Assembly (NCBI GenBank): GCA_903858275.1
Contig: CAIOIC010000093.1
Location: forward strand, 58,788-122,787
Source of the DNA: an uncultured Verrucomicrobia subdivision 3 bacterium
GTDB taxonomy: Bacteria > Verrucomicrobiota > Verrucomicrobiia > Limisphaerales > UBA11358
Length of the DNA: 64,000 nucleotides
Reading direction: 5' to 3'
In this document: piece by piece, positions 51,189 through 59,311 of the stretch
Numbering within the stretch: the stretch's first letter is position 1
Layout of the letters: every line of letters begins with the position of its first letter
Notes under the pieces: model-generated
Told to the model about the DNA's origin: nothing
The model's input: only the letters and a program-made list of their open reading frames with translations
Databases searched by the model: none
Position numbers and translations under genes: made by a program

Positions 51189-52784
51189 TCAATGGCGGTG
51201 TTCACGATAGGCGGGCAGAGCCTCGGGTCCAGTCACGGCCTTGCGGACACCGGGGTGTATCAACGGTGGTCCATTCGCATCTCTCCATCGTCCGTCAGCA
51301 CCAAGGGTGAAGATGAGGGTCGTTGCGAGGCGCATGGCCTCGGGCGCGAAGGGTCGGCCGAGCGCCTCCGCCGTGGCGGGACCGACCACCAAGTTGGCGA
51401 GCCAGGTCATCTCCACCTCGCCGGAACCCTGCACCGGTGTGGCCGTTCCCTGAATGAGATTGCCGGCAATGCGCCAGCCGCTGGGCGGCAGATTCTTGGT
51501 CACAGTAACCGTGCGACCACTTTTTTCCTGGTGCTGCCTCGTGTCGGCGGGGTTGAATAACAATGGCGTGGTGACATTGATGAAGCGGTTGCCGAGCACC
51601 TGCACCCGGCGGCTCTGGCGGTAGGTGATTTCGAGTTTGCCGGGAGCCGGCGTATAGTGGTCGACGCCGGGCGGGAAATCCACCGCGGTGTCGCCACACT
51701 GGGTTTGGACACCGGTGACGGTGGCGAGGAAGTCGTTGCCGAGGATGAGGGTGTCGTCGCCCTGATTACGAATGCCGCCAATCTTTTTGGCGCCATTGGA
51801 ATTAATGAAGAGATTGGCAATGATCCGCGTTCCGTTGCCGGCGCGCACCACCACCTCGCCGGCGTTGTCGAGGAACGTGTTGGCGTAGATGGTGTTGTCG
51901 GTGGTCTTGACGCTGATGACCTCGGCCTCGCCATCGAGCCGCTCGAACCAGTTATAGCGCACCACCGCCCGCATCCGGTGGGTGTAAACATTGCCCAACT
52001 GCAGGCCCTCGAAGCCATTGACCTTGCCGGAGGCGAAATCCATAAACTGGTTGTATTCCAGCAGCGGCGACCGTTCGGTGGGGCGGATGGCGATCATCGG
52101 CCCCCAGGACTTCTTGCCCCGGATGCGGCAGTGATCAACGCGGTTGGCGACGCCCTCCATGATTTGGAGGAAGCTGGTGTAGCGCGTGCCCGGCTTTCCG
52201 GGCATTGCGCCGCCGTCATCAGGTTCGATGATGCAGCCGGTGAGCCGGCAGCTCTGGTTGCGGCGCAGAGTGACGTGGGCGCGCTCGGCCCTGGCGGTGA
52301 ACGGACCACGGAAAGCGATGCCCTCGATGGTCACCCATCGGGATTCGGCGAGGGTGAAACCACCGAGGCGGAACACCGTCTTAAGGGGATGGCGCGCCGT
52401 AATCACCACCGGTTCCTGACGGGTGCCGACGATGCCGGACAGGGTGAACGCCCCAGCGTCGGCATAGTCGCCATCTTCGACGATAATCCGGGTAGATGGG
52501 GTCGGTTTCGCTGCCCAAGCCTTCAGTTCCGCCAGCGATGACACCGTCACGGTATGGCGCAAGGCGGGCGGCTGGCTGTCGGAGTTATTCCAGGCGGAAT
52601 CGTCCGCACTCACCGCTGCCAAGCCATAGGTGGCCCAGATGCCAGTGGAATCGCCGCGCAGCCAAGTGGGGCAACGATAGGGAAGCGGGGTTTCCTGCAG
52701 CAAATCAACCGGTGAACGCGGTTGGGCCTCAGCAATCAGTGGCGCGAGCAGCAAGGCGGTGAGGGCGAGAATGGTTCGTTTCAT
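51189..52784 (-). CDS. PL6-family polysaccharide lyase (alginate lyase / chondroitinase B type)
   Basis: 531 residues from ATG 52784, chosen for its signal peptide (MKRTILALTALLLAPLIAEA) and GGAAG 7 nt upstream. The mature protein is a parallel beta-helix. The active-site stretch matches PL6: YNWFERLDGEAEVISVKTTD supplies the Ca-binding acids and the catalytic Lys in ISVK, and EVVVRAGNGTRIIANLFI the catalytic Arg (usually RHGN; here RAGN). It cleaves alginate or dermatan sulfate by beta-elimination. The substrate cannot be decided. The His-to-Ala change next to the Arg is worth noting. Confidence 0.88.
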   Translation of the reverse strand: MKRTILALTALLLAPLIAEAQPRSPVDLLQETPLPYRCPTWLRGDSTGIWATYGLAAVSADDSAWNNSDSQPPALRHTVTVSSLAELKAWAAKPTPSTRIIVEDGDYADAGAFTLSGIVGTRQEPVVITARHPLKTVFRLGGFTLAESRWVTIEGIAFRGPFTARAERAHVTLRRNQSCRLTGCIIEPDDGGAMPGKPGTRYTSFLQIMEGVANRVDHCRIRGKKSWGPMIAIRPTERSPLLEYNQFMDFASGKVNGFEGLQLGNVYTHRMRAVVRYNWFERLDGEAEVISVKTTDNTIYANTFLDNAGEVVVRAGNGTRIIANLFINSNGAKKIGGIRNQGDDTLILGNDFLATVTGVQTQCGDTAVDFPPGVDHYTPAPGKLEITYRQSRRVQVLGNRFINVTTPLLFNPADTRQHQEKSGRTVTVTKNLPPSGWRIAGNLIQGTATPVQGSGEVEMTWLANLVVGPATAEALGRPFAPEAMRLATTLIFTLGADGRWRDANGPPLIHPGVRKAVTGPEALPAYREHRH

Positions 52785-52819
52785 GGCATTTCTTCCACGT
52801 GTTACAAGCCTTTTCATTA

Positions 52820-54007
52820 TTACTTCCCTGGACGCGACTGTAGATTGGCCTGAGATTTGACAGCTGGCGGTGGATTCTCGAGCAGACGCTGTACCGCATA
52901 ATACGCTTTCTTGGGTGAGCCGTCCGCCGCAAACAGAAGCTCAAGCCGCTCGTTCCTTTCTCCCACGTAATCCCGCATCCGCCAACAGTTCCAGGCGACT
53001 ACTCCGGTCTCACGGTGCTCAAGCAGCGTTCGGACGATGGCAGCAAACGTCGCCGCCGCCTGCTCGTCCTCACCCGGCTTGGCTACCTTTGGCAGTTTTA
53101 CATTATTTTCGGTGACATGAAATTCGAGCCGGTTTGCATGCGCCCAAGCGATGAGTTCGGAAAGATATTCGAGATTGCCAGGCACTTTTTCCCACCCGAC
53201 ATCGATGTGCGCTTGCCAGCCGAGCGCATCGACACGCAGCCCCTTTGATCGGAGATAGAGAATCGTTTCCTTCACCTTTTCCATTCCCGGCCGTTCGAGC
53301 TTCGTATGCTGGTTGTAAACCAGTTTCAGGTTTTTTGCATCCCGGTTTGCGATGGTAAACGCTTCCCGGATATAGAGGGGTGTCTTGTTTTTGTCCGTGT
53401 CGAAGCCGATAACCGGCCAGGGATTTTCCCATTTATCGGTTCCCGGTTTTGGCCCGAACCAGGCGCCGTCTTTTTCAACGGTCTCGTTCACCACATCCAT
53501 CCAGCGGATTAATGGATTTTCGTTGTAGCGTTTGCACAGCGCAGGCAGAAATTCGTTCATTATCTGCCTCAATTCTGTCGCGGTGCGCGAGTCTTGCTTT
53601 ACCCATGGGGAGCACTGCGGGCTGATGGGACCGTGAACCCGCACCGACTGATGATGCGCCTCACAGTTTTTGAGATAGGCATCGCATCGCTCCCACCGCC
53701 AGACATTTCCCAGCTCGGGGTGGATCCAGGATTGTTTGAAATCGTTTTCCGGCGTGGTGCAGCTGAATTCCCGGTTGAGTATTTCGAAATCCATTCCGGG
53801 GTTTGTCATGGGCCCATTGATTGCCGCGCCGATGAACACATTCCCCTTCGGATATTTTGCGGCAACAATATCGCGCAGACGTTTCCCGTCTGGAATGCGC
53901 GTTGCCGCAGGTGATGAAGAGGCGTCCGCAAAAACCGCCAGCGGTGCCAGCAGCAGCGCGGTGATAAGCGCGAGCGTGTGTTTCATGTTTTTTTTGATGG
54001 AGTTCAT
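52820..54007 (-). CDS. GH10 endo-1,4-beta-xylanase
   Basis: 395 residues with a signal peptide (LALITALLLAPLAVFA). The GH10 barrel is clear: FIGAAINGPM, CTTPENDFKQSWIHPE, VRVHGPISPQCSPWV, WMDVVNETVEKDGAWFG (acid/base Glu), LVYNQHTKLERPGMEKV, DALGWQAHIDVGWE, and EFHVTENNVKLP (nucleophile Glu). The conserved W after VHG (HTLVWH in most xylanases) is replaced by GPISPQCSP, so subsite contacts may differ. Xylan is the usual substrate. Start 54007 or 53986; neither has a good Shine-Dalgarno. Confidence 0.88.
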   Translation of the reverse strand: MNSIKKNMKHTLALITALLLAPLAVFADASSSPAATRIPDGKRLRDIVAAKYPKGNVFIGAAINGPMTNPGMDFEILNREFSCTTPENDFKQSWIHPELGNVWRWERCDAYLKNCEAHHQSVRVHGPISPQCSPWVKQDSRTATELRQIMNEFLPALCKRYNENPLIRWMDVVNETVEKDGAWFGPKPGTDKWENPWPVIGFDTDKNKTPLYIREAFTIANRDAKNLKLVYNQHTKLERPGMEKVKETILYLRSKGLRVDALGWQAHIDVGWEKVPGNLEYLSELIAWAHANRLEFHVTENNVKLPKVAKPGEDEQAAATFAAIVRTLLEHRETGVVAWNCWRMRDYVGERNERLELLFAADGSPKKAYYAVQRLLENPPPAVKSQANLQSRPGK

Positions 54008-54022
54008 ATCAGGGATTCGCAG

Positions 54023-55126
54023 CTAACCTTGCGTGAAGGCTTTGATGTGTTTGGCAATCACGGCCATCGCTCGGTCGGCATCCTCCACATTGCGCGGGTA
54101 GTAATAGTAAGCCGCCATGTCGGGCTTCAGCGCGAGGACGGCGGGATAGTTGCGGTCCATCGGCTCGATCATCGAGGCCTGGAGGTTGTGATTCTCCATC
54201 AGGAAGAAACTTTTCCGGCCCGGAACGCTTCGCGCGGCTTTGATGAACGATTCGCCTTTGCCGCTGAGCAGAATCTTACCCTTGCCGCTCTCCTGACCTT
54301 CGCCGGAGCCTTTCATTTTGGCGTCGTCTTCCGCGGTCCACGGACGACCGTCGCAGCCATAGTAGTCGAGATGCGGTGTGGCGGCACCAGCAGCGAGTTC
54401 TTCGGCAGAATAGTGCGGCTGTTGAAACATCACGGTGATTTTATCCGGCCACTTCTTTTTGGCGAAGGCGCAAACGCGCCCGAAGAACGCGCTTGCGGCT
54501 GCGTAGTGCGCCGACATTGGCGCGTCGTTGGTGCCGAGTGCCTTCACCGCCGCCTCGGATTGGTCGAAGAGAAAACACTTCGGCTCGTCAATGATGAAGC
54601 CGGCCATGCCGGGATGCTGTTTATACATCTCGGTCAATGTCTCGCAGAAGAACTCGAACGTCTTCGGGTGATGAATGCTGCTGACAACGCCTGAAACTTT
54701 CGGCAGGATGCGCGAGCTTCCCTTCTGGTTGATGATCCAGGTGTCCGGATTGAGGATTGAAAAAAGGCTCGGTGTCTTCGGCGCACCGGCGGTCAGCCCG
54801 CCCCAGCGACACGGCACCGCGAGAATTTTCATCCCGACGCGCGCGGCCTCGGTGGCGATCAGTGCGTGATTTTCGTAGGCGGCAAACAAATCCTGTTCCA
54901 GCACTCCGACACAGACGTAGTTCGTGCCAATCGCCGCCATCCATTCCATGTCCTCGCGAATCTGCCGTGGCACGCAGGTATACATCTGCGCGCGGAGGTA
55001 GTAGGCGGCGATCGCGGTGGACGTCTTGTTGATGGACTTGACCGGCCCGCTGGCAGCCCGTGCCAGTGGCGCGAGTGACACCACGGCAGCCACCGATGAT
55101 GTTTTCAGGAAGGTTCGACGGTTCAT
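54023..55126 (-). CDS. Tat-exported glycosidase-like protein of unknown function
   Basis: 367 residues beginning MNRRTFLKTSSVAAVVSLAP, a twin-arginine signal. The rest has the alternating helix/strand pattern of a TIM barrel: IREDMEWMAAIGTNYVCVGV, VGMKILAVPCRWGGL, HPGMAGFIIDEPKCFLF, LDYYGCDGRPWT, SFFLMENHN. The Asp-Glu pair in FIIDEPKC is the most likely active-site segment. Cysteines and Tat export hint at folding before secretion or a cofactor. I cannot name a family. Confidence 0.7.
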   Translation of the reverse strand: MNRRTFLKTSSVAAVVSLAPLARAASGPVKSINKTSTAIAAYYLRAQMYTCVPRQIREDMEWMAAIGTNYVCVGVLEQDLFAAYENHALIATEAARVGMKILAVPCRWGGLTAGAPKTPSLFSILNPDTWIINQKGSSRILPKVSGVVSSIHHPKTFEFFCETLTEMYKQHPGMAGFIIDEPKCFLFDQSEAAVKALGTNDAPMSAHYAAASAFFGRVCAFAKKKWPDKITVMFQQPHYSAEELAAGAATPHLDYYGCDGRPWTAEDDAKMKGSGEGQESGKGKILLSGKGESFIKAARSVPGRKSFFLMENHNLQASMIEPMDRNYPAVLALKPDMAAYYYYPRNVEDADRAMAVIAKHIKAFTQG

Positions 55127-55159
55127 TTGGAAAGGAATTAAAGGCTGATGGTGTGCAAC

Positions 55160-55261
55160 TTAACTTTTTTCGCTCCCCGGTTTGACCTCCGCGCCGTTCA
55201 GGACGGCCCAATGGGCGGGAACCAGCGGCAGTGTGACGAGAATTGCTAAATGGCGTTTCAT
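55160..55261 (-). pseudogene. Signal-peptide remnant of a lost secreted protein
   Basis: A 33-codon frame (MKRHLAILVTLPLVPAHWAV to NGAEVKPGSEKS) looks like a complete signal peptide plus the first mature residues, then stops. Its start is the same type as the signal peptides of neighbouring lyases and sulfatase-like proteins. It probably marks the 5' end of a deleted gene; a true short peptide is less likely. The rest of 55127-55440 has no gene. Confidence 0.4.
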
Positions 55262-55440
55262 GATTAATAAATAAAACTTCGGGCGCTGTATTGGTTGCCA
55301 GTAAATGCAACTAACAACCCTGTTGTGTTTAGTGGTTTTAGTTTAGGTCTGTTTTCAGGTTGATCCACTTCTACTCTCCCGCAAAGGTTCCAAATCAGGG
55401 TTGTCAATCGCAGCCTGTTGCACTGCTTTCTCATCCAAAG

Positions 55441-57372
55441 TCATTTGGTCGAGAATTTATTCGGCGGCAGGGTTTCATAAAGTAAAACGTATTTGTCTTT
55501 GCCGGCTTCATTTGACCGAATGATTTGAAGGTGTTTCGATCCAAAAATGCCGGTAAGATTCAGCGTCACGGTGTTTTTGTCTGTGGTTTGGTTGAAGCGG
55601 GTAATTGGACAATCTTGGCCGACAACGGGGAGAAATAGATAGGCTTGCAGCGCATTTGTGGAGTGGGCCATGTAGTTTACGACGGGAGCCGTCTGGTTGC
55701 GGCCTTGCTGGTTAATTATGCCATCAGCGAGCTGCGGACTGGTCAGGGTTTGTGAAGTGGCCGGCAGGATTAAAAGATTTTTTTCTGCAAAACCGGTAAA
55801 GACAGATTTTGATTTGGTATCAAGGACGGGCGAGCAAGGCAGAAGGTGAAAGAGCCAGGTATATTCGTGTTCTCCTCCGCTTTCGAGTTGATCGACGAGC
55901 AGAGTCCCGATGCCTTTTAACTGGATAAAATGCCTCACCCAAGAGACCGGCTCCGGCCGCCCCTGAAATCCGTCGTGTTGCATGACCGCCCAGTTGTAGA
56001 TGTCGTTGGATTGCCATTGAAGCATACGGCTGCCGGCCGGCTGTGGTCGGGATTGCCATTTTTCGGTTTTGGTGAAATCACCTTTACCATCTACTAGGAT
56101 GGTATTGTGTGATTGAGGCTGGATATACCACGATTCCCTCAACGGGTCGTCGTAGTCGGAAATGCCGCTGTCCACGATGAAAGCCTTATCCCAATACCAA
56201 AGATGAAAGCCCAGCTTGCCGCCGTGCCAGTGTCCTAAAACCTTGGAACCCGCATCCAGAAAAGTGTAGGCGGGTGTGGCGGCGGAATTGTCCCTCATGA
56301 CGGCTTGATCGGAGGCGGAAAACCAATATGAGCCGGGGGCCGGGCCGGGGTAAGGCCTGCCGAACACATTCGCCAGCACCCGAAGGCTGACCGAAGAATC
56401 GCTCTCGGTGGAATCGTTGATGGGTGGCATTTTTCCGTCCGGCTGCGCGAGCGTGGCTAAATTATGGTAAAACTGCTTGAGCCGCTCCTCGCTGCGTGGC
56501 GGCGGTGCAATATGATTGGCGCGGCACAACAGGTAGGCATCGCGAAAGATCGATACGAAGAACGGATAATAACCGGGAACCTGCTCGATCGAGTTGCCAT
56601 CATCGAAAAAAGCCTGATCCAGATGGTGGTTTAGGATGGTTAAGGCTTTTTCCTTGAGTTGGGCGGCTTCGGGAAGGTCGGGAAAGAGCAGCGCCGCGTA
56701 AAGCATGGTGGTGGCACCGTGTGACTGATGGTTGCCCTCGTTGAGCTTCGCTTTGCCAAAATATTCAAGCAAAACCCGGGCGTGAACTTTCACCAAATCC
56801 AAAAGCTCGCTCTTCTCTGCCGCCGAATAGCCTTTTTCGCCGAGAAAATAGCACCAGGCAAGATTCTGCATCCGCCAAGCCACCTGCATATCACGCCAGT
56901 TTCCTTTCTTGGTGGCGAAATATTCGCTCAGATTCGAGGGCACGGGATTTTCCGCCGCCCATTTACGAATAAACATCAGCATGTCTTTAAGGAATTCCTT
57001 GTCACCCGTGAGAAAATATTGCCGGGCGAAACAAGGAAGAAAATACCAGCGGTTGAGCCAGTAACTCTTTTCCGGGTCGGTTTTTTCAAGGGCATCCCAG
57101 CGGATGGGATCACCCCAAGGGGCAAAGAATCCGGGTGACCGGATGGCTTTGATCACATCAACATCGCGTTCGGAGCCGACAACCTTGAGTTGAATGAGCC
57201 GTCCGCCTTGATCCATGGGAATGTAGTTCCAGATGTCATATTGCGCCGCATATTCGTAAAACGGGAAAACACCCGTATGAACCGCTCCGGTGGTTTCCAC
57301 CGCTGCAACGGGGAAAAACCCGGCGAGTAGAAAAATTAAAATGCCGACTAAGGCGTGAGGTTTGATTTTCAT
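55441..57372 (-). CDS. Heparinase II/III-family polysaccharide lyase
   Basis: 643 residues with a signal peptide (ALVGILIFLLAGFFPVAA). The N-terminal toroid carries GNWRDMQVAWRMQNLAWCYF and EGNHQSHGATTMLYAALLFP (catalytic Asn/His region), then GNSIEQVPGYYPFFVSIFRD with the Tyr. The C-terminal Heparinase_II_III domain has HWHGGKLGFHLWYWDKAFIV, SGISDYDD and QPQSHNTILVDGKGDFT. Related families (PL12, 15, 17, 21) act on heparan, alginate or other uronans. The exact family is not decided, though the layout is like alginate/oligo-alginate lyases. Confidence 0.83.
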   Translation of the reverse strand: MKIKPHALVGILIFLLAGFFPVAAVETTGAVHTGVFPFYEYAAQYDIWNYIPMDQGGRLIQLKVVGSERDVDVIKAIRSPGFFAPWGDPIRWDALEKTDPEKSYWLNRWYFLPCFARQYFLTGDKEFLKDMLMFIRKWAAENPVPSNLSEYFATKKGNWRDMQVAWRMQNLAWCYFLGEKGYSAAEKSELLDLVKVHARVLLEYFGKAKLNEGNHQSHGATTMLYAALLFPDLPEAAQLKEKALTILNHHLDQAFFDDGNSIEQVPGYYPFFVSIFRDAYLLCRANHIAPPPRSEERLKQFYHNLATLAQPDGKMPPINDSTESDSSVSLRVLANVFGRPYPGPAPGSYWFSASDQAVMRDNSAATPAYTFLDAGSKVLGHWHGGKLGFHLWYWDKAFIVDSGISDYDDPLRESWYIQPQSHNTILVDGKGDFTKTEKWQSRPQPAGSRMLQWQSNDIYNWAVMQHDGFQGRPEPVSWVRHFIQLKGIGTLLVDQLESGGEHEYTWLFHLLPCSPVLDTKSKSVFTGFAEKNLLILPATSQTLTSPQLADGIINQQGRNQTAPVVNYMAHSTNALQAYLFLPVVGQDCPITRFNQTTDKNTVTLNLTGIFGSKHLQIIRSNEAGKDKYVLLYETLPPNKFSTK

Positions 57373-57502
57373 TTATTTCCTGACTTGATACGCGATGCGT
57401 CCCGGTTCTTCGTTAGCTTCGATTTGATTGCCCAATTCCAACCAACGCAAAGCTACTTGGAGATAAAAATGGTCTTGGTAAGCGTGTTGTTAAATTGGTT
57501 GG

Positions 57503-58297
57503 TTACTTGGCTCCCGGCACGCGTTCCCAGGCCTTGACCCAGTCAACTTCAAACTTGTTGGTGGATTTCTCCTTGGAGCCGTAGCCATTTGCGGGCCGTT
57601 CGCCGTTCCAGGACTTGATGTTGGATTCGCTCGTGAGCATGAGAAATTCCGGAACCTTGGAGCCCGGACATTTCACGTCCGTCGCCACGACCTTGCCGTC
57701 TAAGGTGAACCGATAGCCGGTGTCGTCCCACTCCACGCCGTAATCATGCCATTCATTACCGACCATGCCGGTGAACTTTTGGTTGCTGGTCTTATGTGTC
57801 GGGGTTTTGTAGCTGCCCCAGTGGAGGGCATACTGGTAGGCGCCCTTCATAAGTCCTGTGGTTTCCATGATGTCAATCTCCACGCCGTCCTCCGCTGCCT
57901 TGGCCGGATCACCTGATTTGCCGTAAGTCGGTGACTGCGCCCAGAACGCGACCTGTGTGCCGGGTTGAACGCAGAACCGGCAGCGAGCCACGGCCTTGCC
58001 CTGCGTCACGTGAAATTTCTTCCGCGTGGTCACGAAGCCGCAGTGGGTCACGCCCGCTTCATCCGTAAAAGTCGTGATCACAAGCTTGCCGTCCTTGATA
58101 TCAACCGCCAGCGGAGAATTTGTGGCGTCGCGGCGCTTGCCGGTTTCGACGTTCCAGATTTTCGGGTTGAGCTCGGTGCCGTTAAAATTCTCGTCGAGGG
58201 TCAGTTTCCAATCCACAGCGGCAGCGGTGAAGCTGGCTGTCATTGCCAAAGCGGCGGTGGCCAAACACAGAAACGAGTAGATGGAGGTTTTTTTCAT
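57503..58297 (-). CDS. GH16 family glycoside hydrolase (beta-glucanase/agarase type)
   Basis: 264 residues from ATG 58297, where the signal peptide (MKKTSIYSFLCLATAALAMT) begins; an upstream extension to 58447 lies inside the neighbouring gene. The beta-jelly-roll has DENFNGTELNPKIWNVETG at the start and the catalytic motif GVEIDIMETTG, with both glutamates. NEWHDYGVEWDDTGYRFTLD and the final FEVDWVKAWERV are typical. GH16 enzymes cleave beta-1,3 or 1,4 linkages in laminarin, agar, carrageenan and similar glycans. It is preceded by the DUF3472-like gene (22 bp gap). Confidence 0.9.
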   Translation of the reverse strand: MKKTSIYSFLCLATAALAMTASFTAAAVDWKLTLDENFNGTELNPKIWNVETGKRRDATNSPLAVDIKDGKLVITTFTDEAGVTHCGFVTTRKKFHVTQGKAVARCRFCVQPGTQVAFWAQSPTYGKSGDPAKAAEDGVEIDIMETTGLMKGAYQYALHWGSYKTPTHKTSNQKFTGMVGNEWHDYGVEWDDTGYRFTLDGKVVATDVKCPGSKVPEFLMLTSESNIKSWNGERPANGYGSKEKSTNKFEVDWVKAWERVPGAK

Positions 58298-58319
58298 AAT
58301 TTTTATTTTCGAAATGAAT

Positions 58320-59231
58320 TCAAAGCGCTTGCGGCATATTGACATTGAGCGGGTGTTTGCGGTCTTTCGCCTCGCGGTCAAAAATCGGGACGACGGTGAC
58401 AACGACCTTTGAACCATCGGCAACGGCCGTGGCGCAATCCGGCGCACCGGAGCGTTCGCCGGGCCTGGGATGATTCACACTGGCAGACTTGAGCTTGGGC
58501 GGCTGGCCGTTTAAGCGCGGGTAGCCAAAGGTGACTTTCACTTCCGGAATGGCGCTGCGCCGGATTTTTTCAGTGGAATAAACTTCCACAAACGCCGAGT
58601 GCTTCGACCAGAAGGTGAAGTCGTCTCCCTCAAATCGCAGGCTGCCAATTTCATGCACCTGACCAGCGGAGTCCTTGAGGCGGCAGGTGAACCAGGAGTT
58701 GGTTTTGCCGTCGCTGATTTCTGTTTTCGCCTTCGTGATTTGGTAGGTGTATGTGCCTTTCGTCCACGCAAACGGCCGGCGCACGCTGGCAAACTCGCCT
58801 TCGTATCCCGCACTTTCGATGAGACAGTCGGATCCCGCAACGCGTACGTGATCCAAGCCCACGGGCGTTTTCTTGTCGCGCGACCAGCGGGAAAAGATCG
58901 CGCCTTTGCCGGGATGAATGCGCGTGTGGTTGGTGGCATCGGCCCAGCCGTTGATGTTCGATTGCAGGCCGCCGTAAAAATCGAGACCGTTGATTCGTGC
59001 AAGACCGCAAGGCGAGATATAGAGGTTGACCGTCGAAGGCACATCGCGATCAATCGTTACCTCCATCTCCAGGGATTGAAAATTGGGAATCGGGTTTTCA
59101 AAATTCCACCAGATGTCGGCGAGATGCCACGGTGGCGGCGGCAGTGGTTTGGGCGCGGATGCCTCGGCGGCTGGGAGCGCGGTGGACAGCACTTGCAGCA
59201 AGACGGTGAGAATGGTGAGCGCGGGTTTCAC
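58320..59231 (-). CDS. Secreted DUF3472-like protein
   Basis: 303 residues with a signal peptide (LTILTVLLQVLSTALPAAEA). The mature part resembles DUF3472 proteins found in glycan-degradation loci: YGGLQSNINGWADAT, GKGAIFSRWSRDKKTP, the glycine-rich GYEGEFASVRRPFAWTKGTY, and GSLRFEGDDFTFWSKHSAFV. It ends in a short unrelated tail. Carbohydrate binding is plausible; no catalytic residues are known to me. It is the second gene after the PL8 lyase. Confidence 0.6.
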   Translation of the reverse strand: MKPALTILTVLLQVLSTALPAAEASAPKPLPPPPWHLADIWWNFENPIPNFQSLEMEVTIDRDVPSTVNLYISPCGLARINGLDFYGGLQSNINGWADATNHTRIHPGKGAIFSRWSRDKKTPVGLDHVRVAGSDCLIESAGYEGEFASVRRPFAWTKGTYTYQITKAKTEISDGKTNSWFTCRLKDSAGQVHEIGSLRFEGDDFTFWSKHSAFVEVYSTEKIRRSAIPEVKVTFGYPRLNGQPPKLKSASVNHPRPGERSGAPDCATAVADGSKVVVTVVPIFDREAKDRKHPLNVNMPQAL

Positions 59232-59311
59232 GGTTGGAGATTTGGAAAATTTAATACCAGCCGGCCCGTGAAAAAAGAAAACTTTTCGATTAAAACTTCA
59301 AATTAAGTTCT

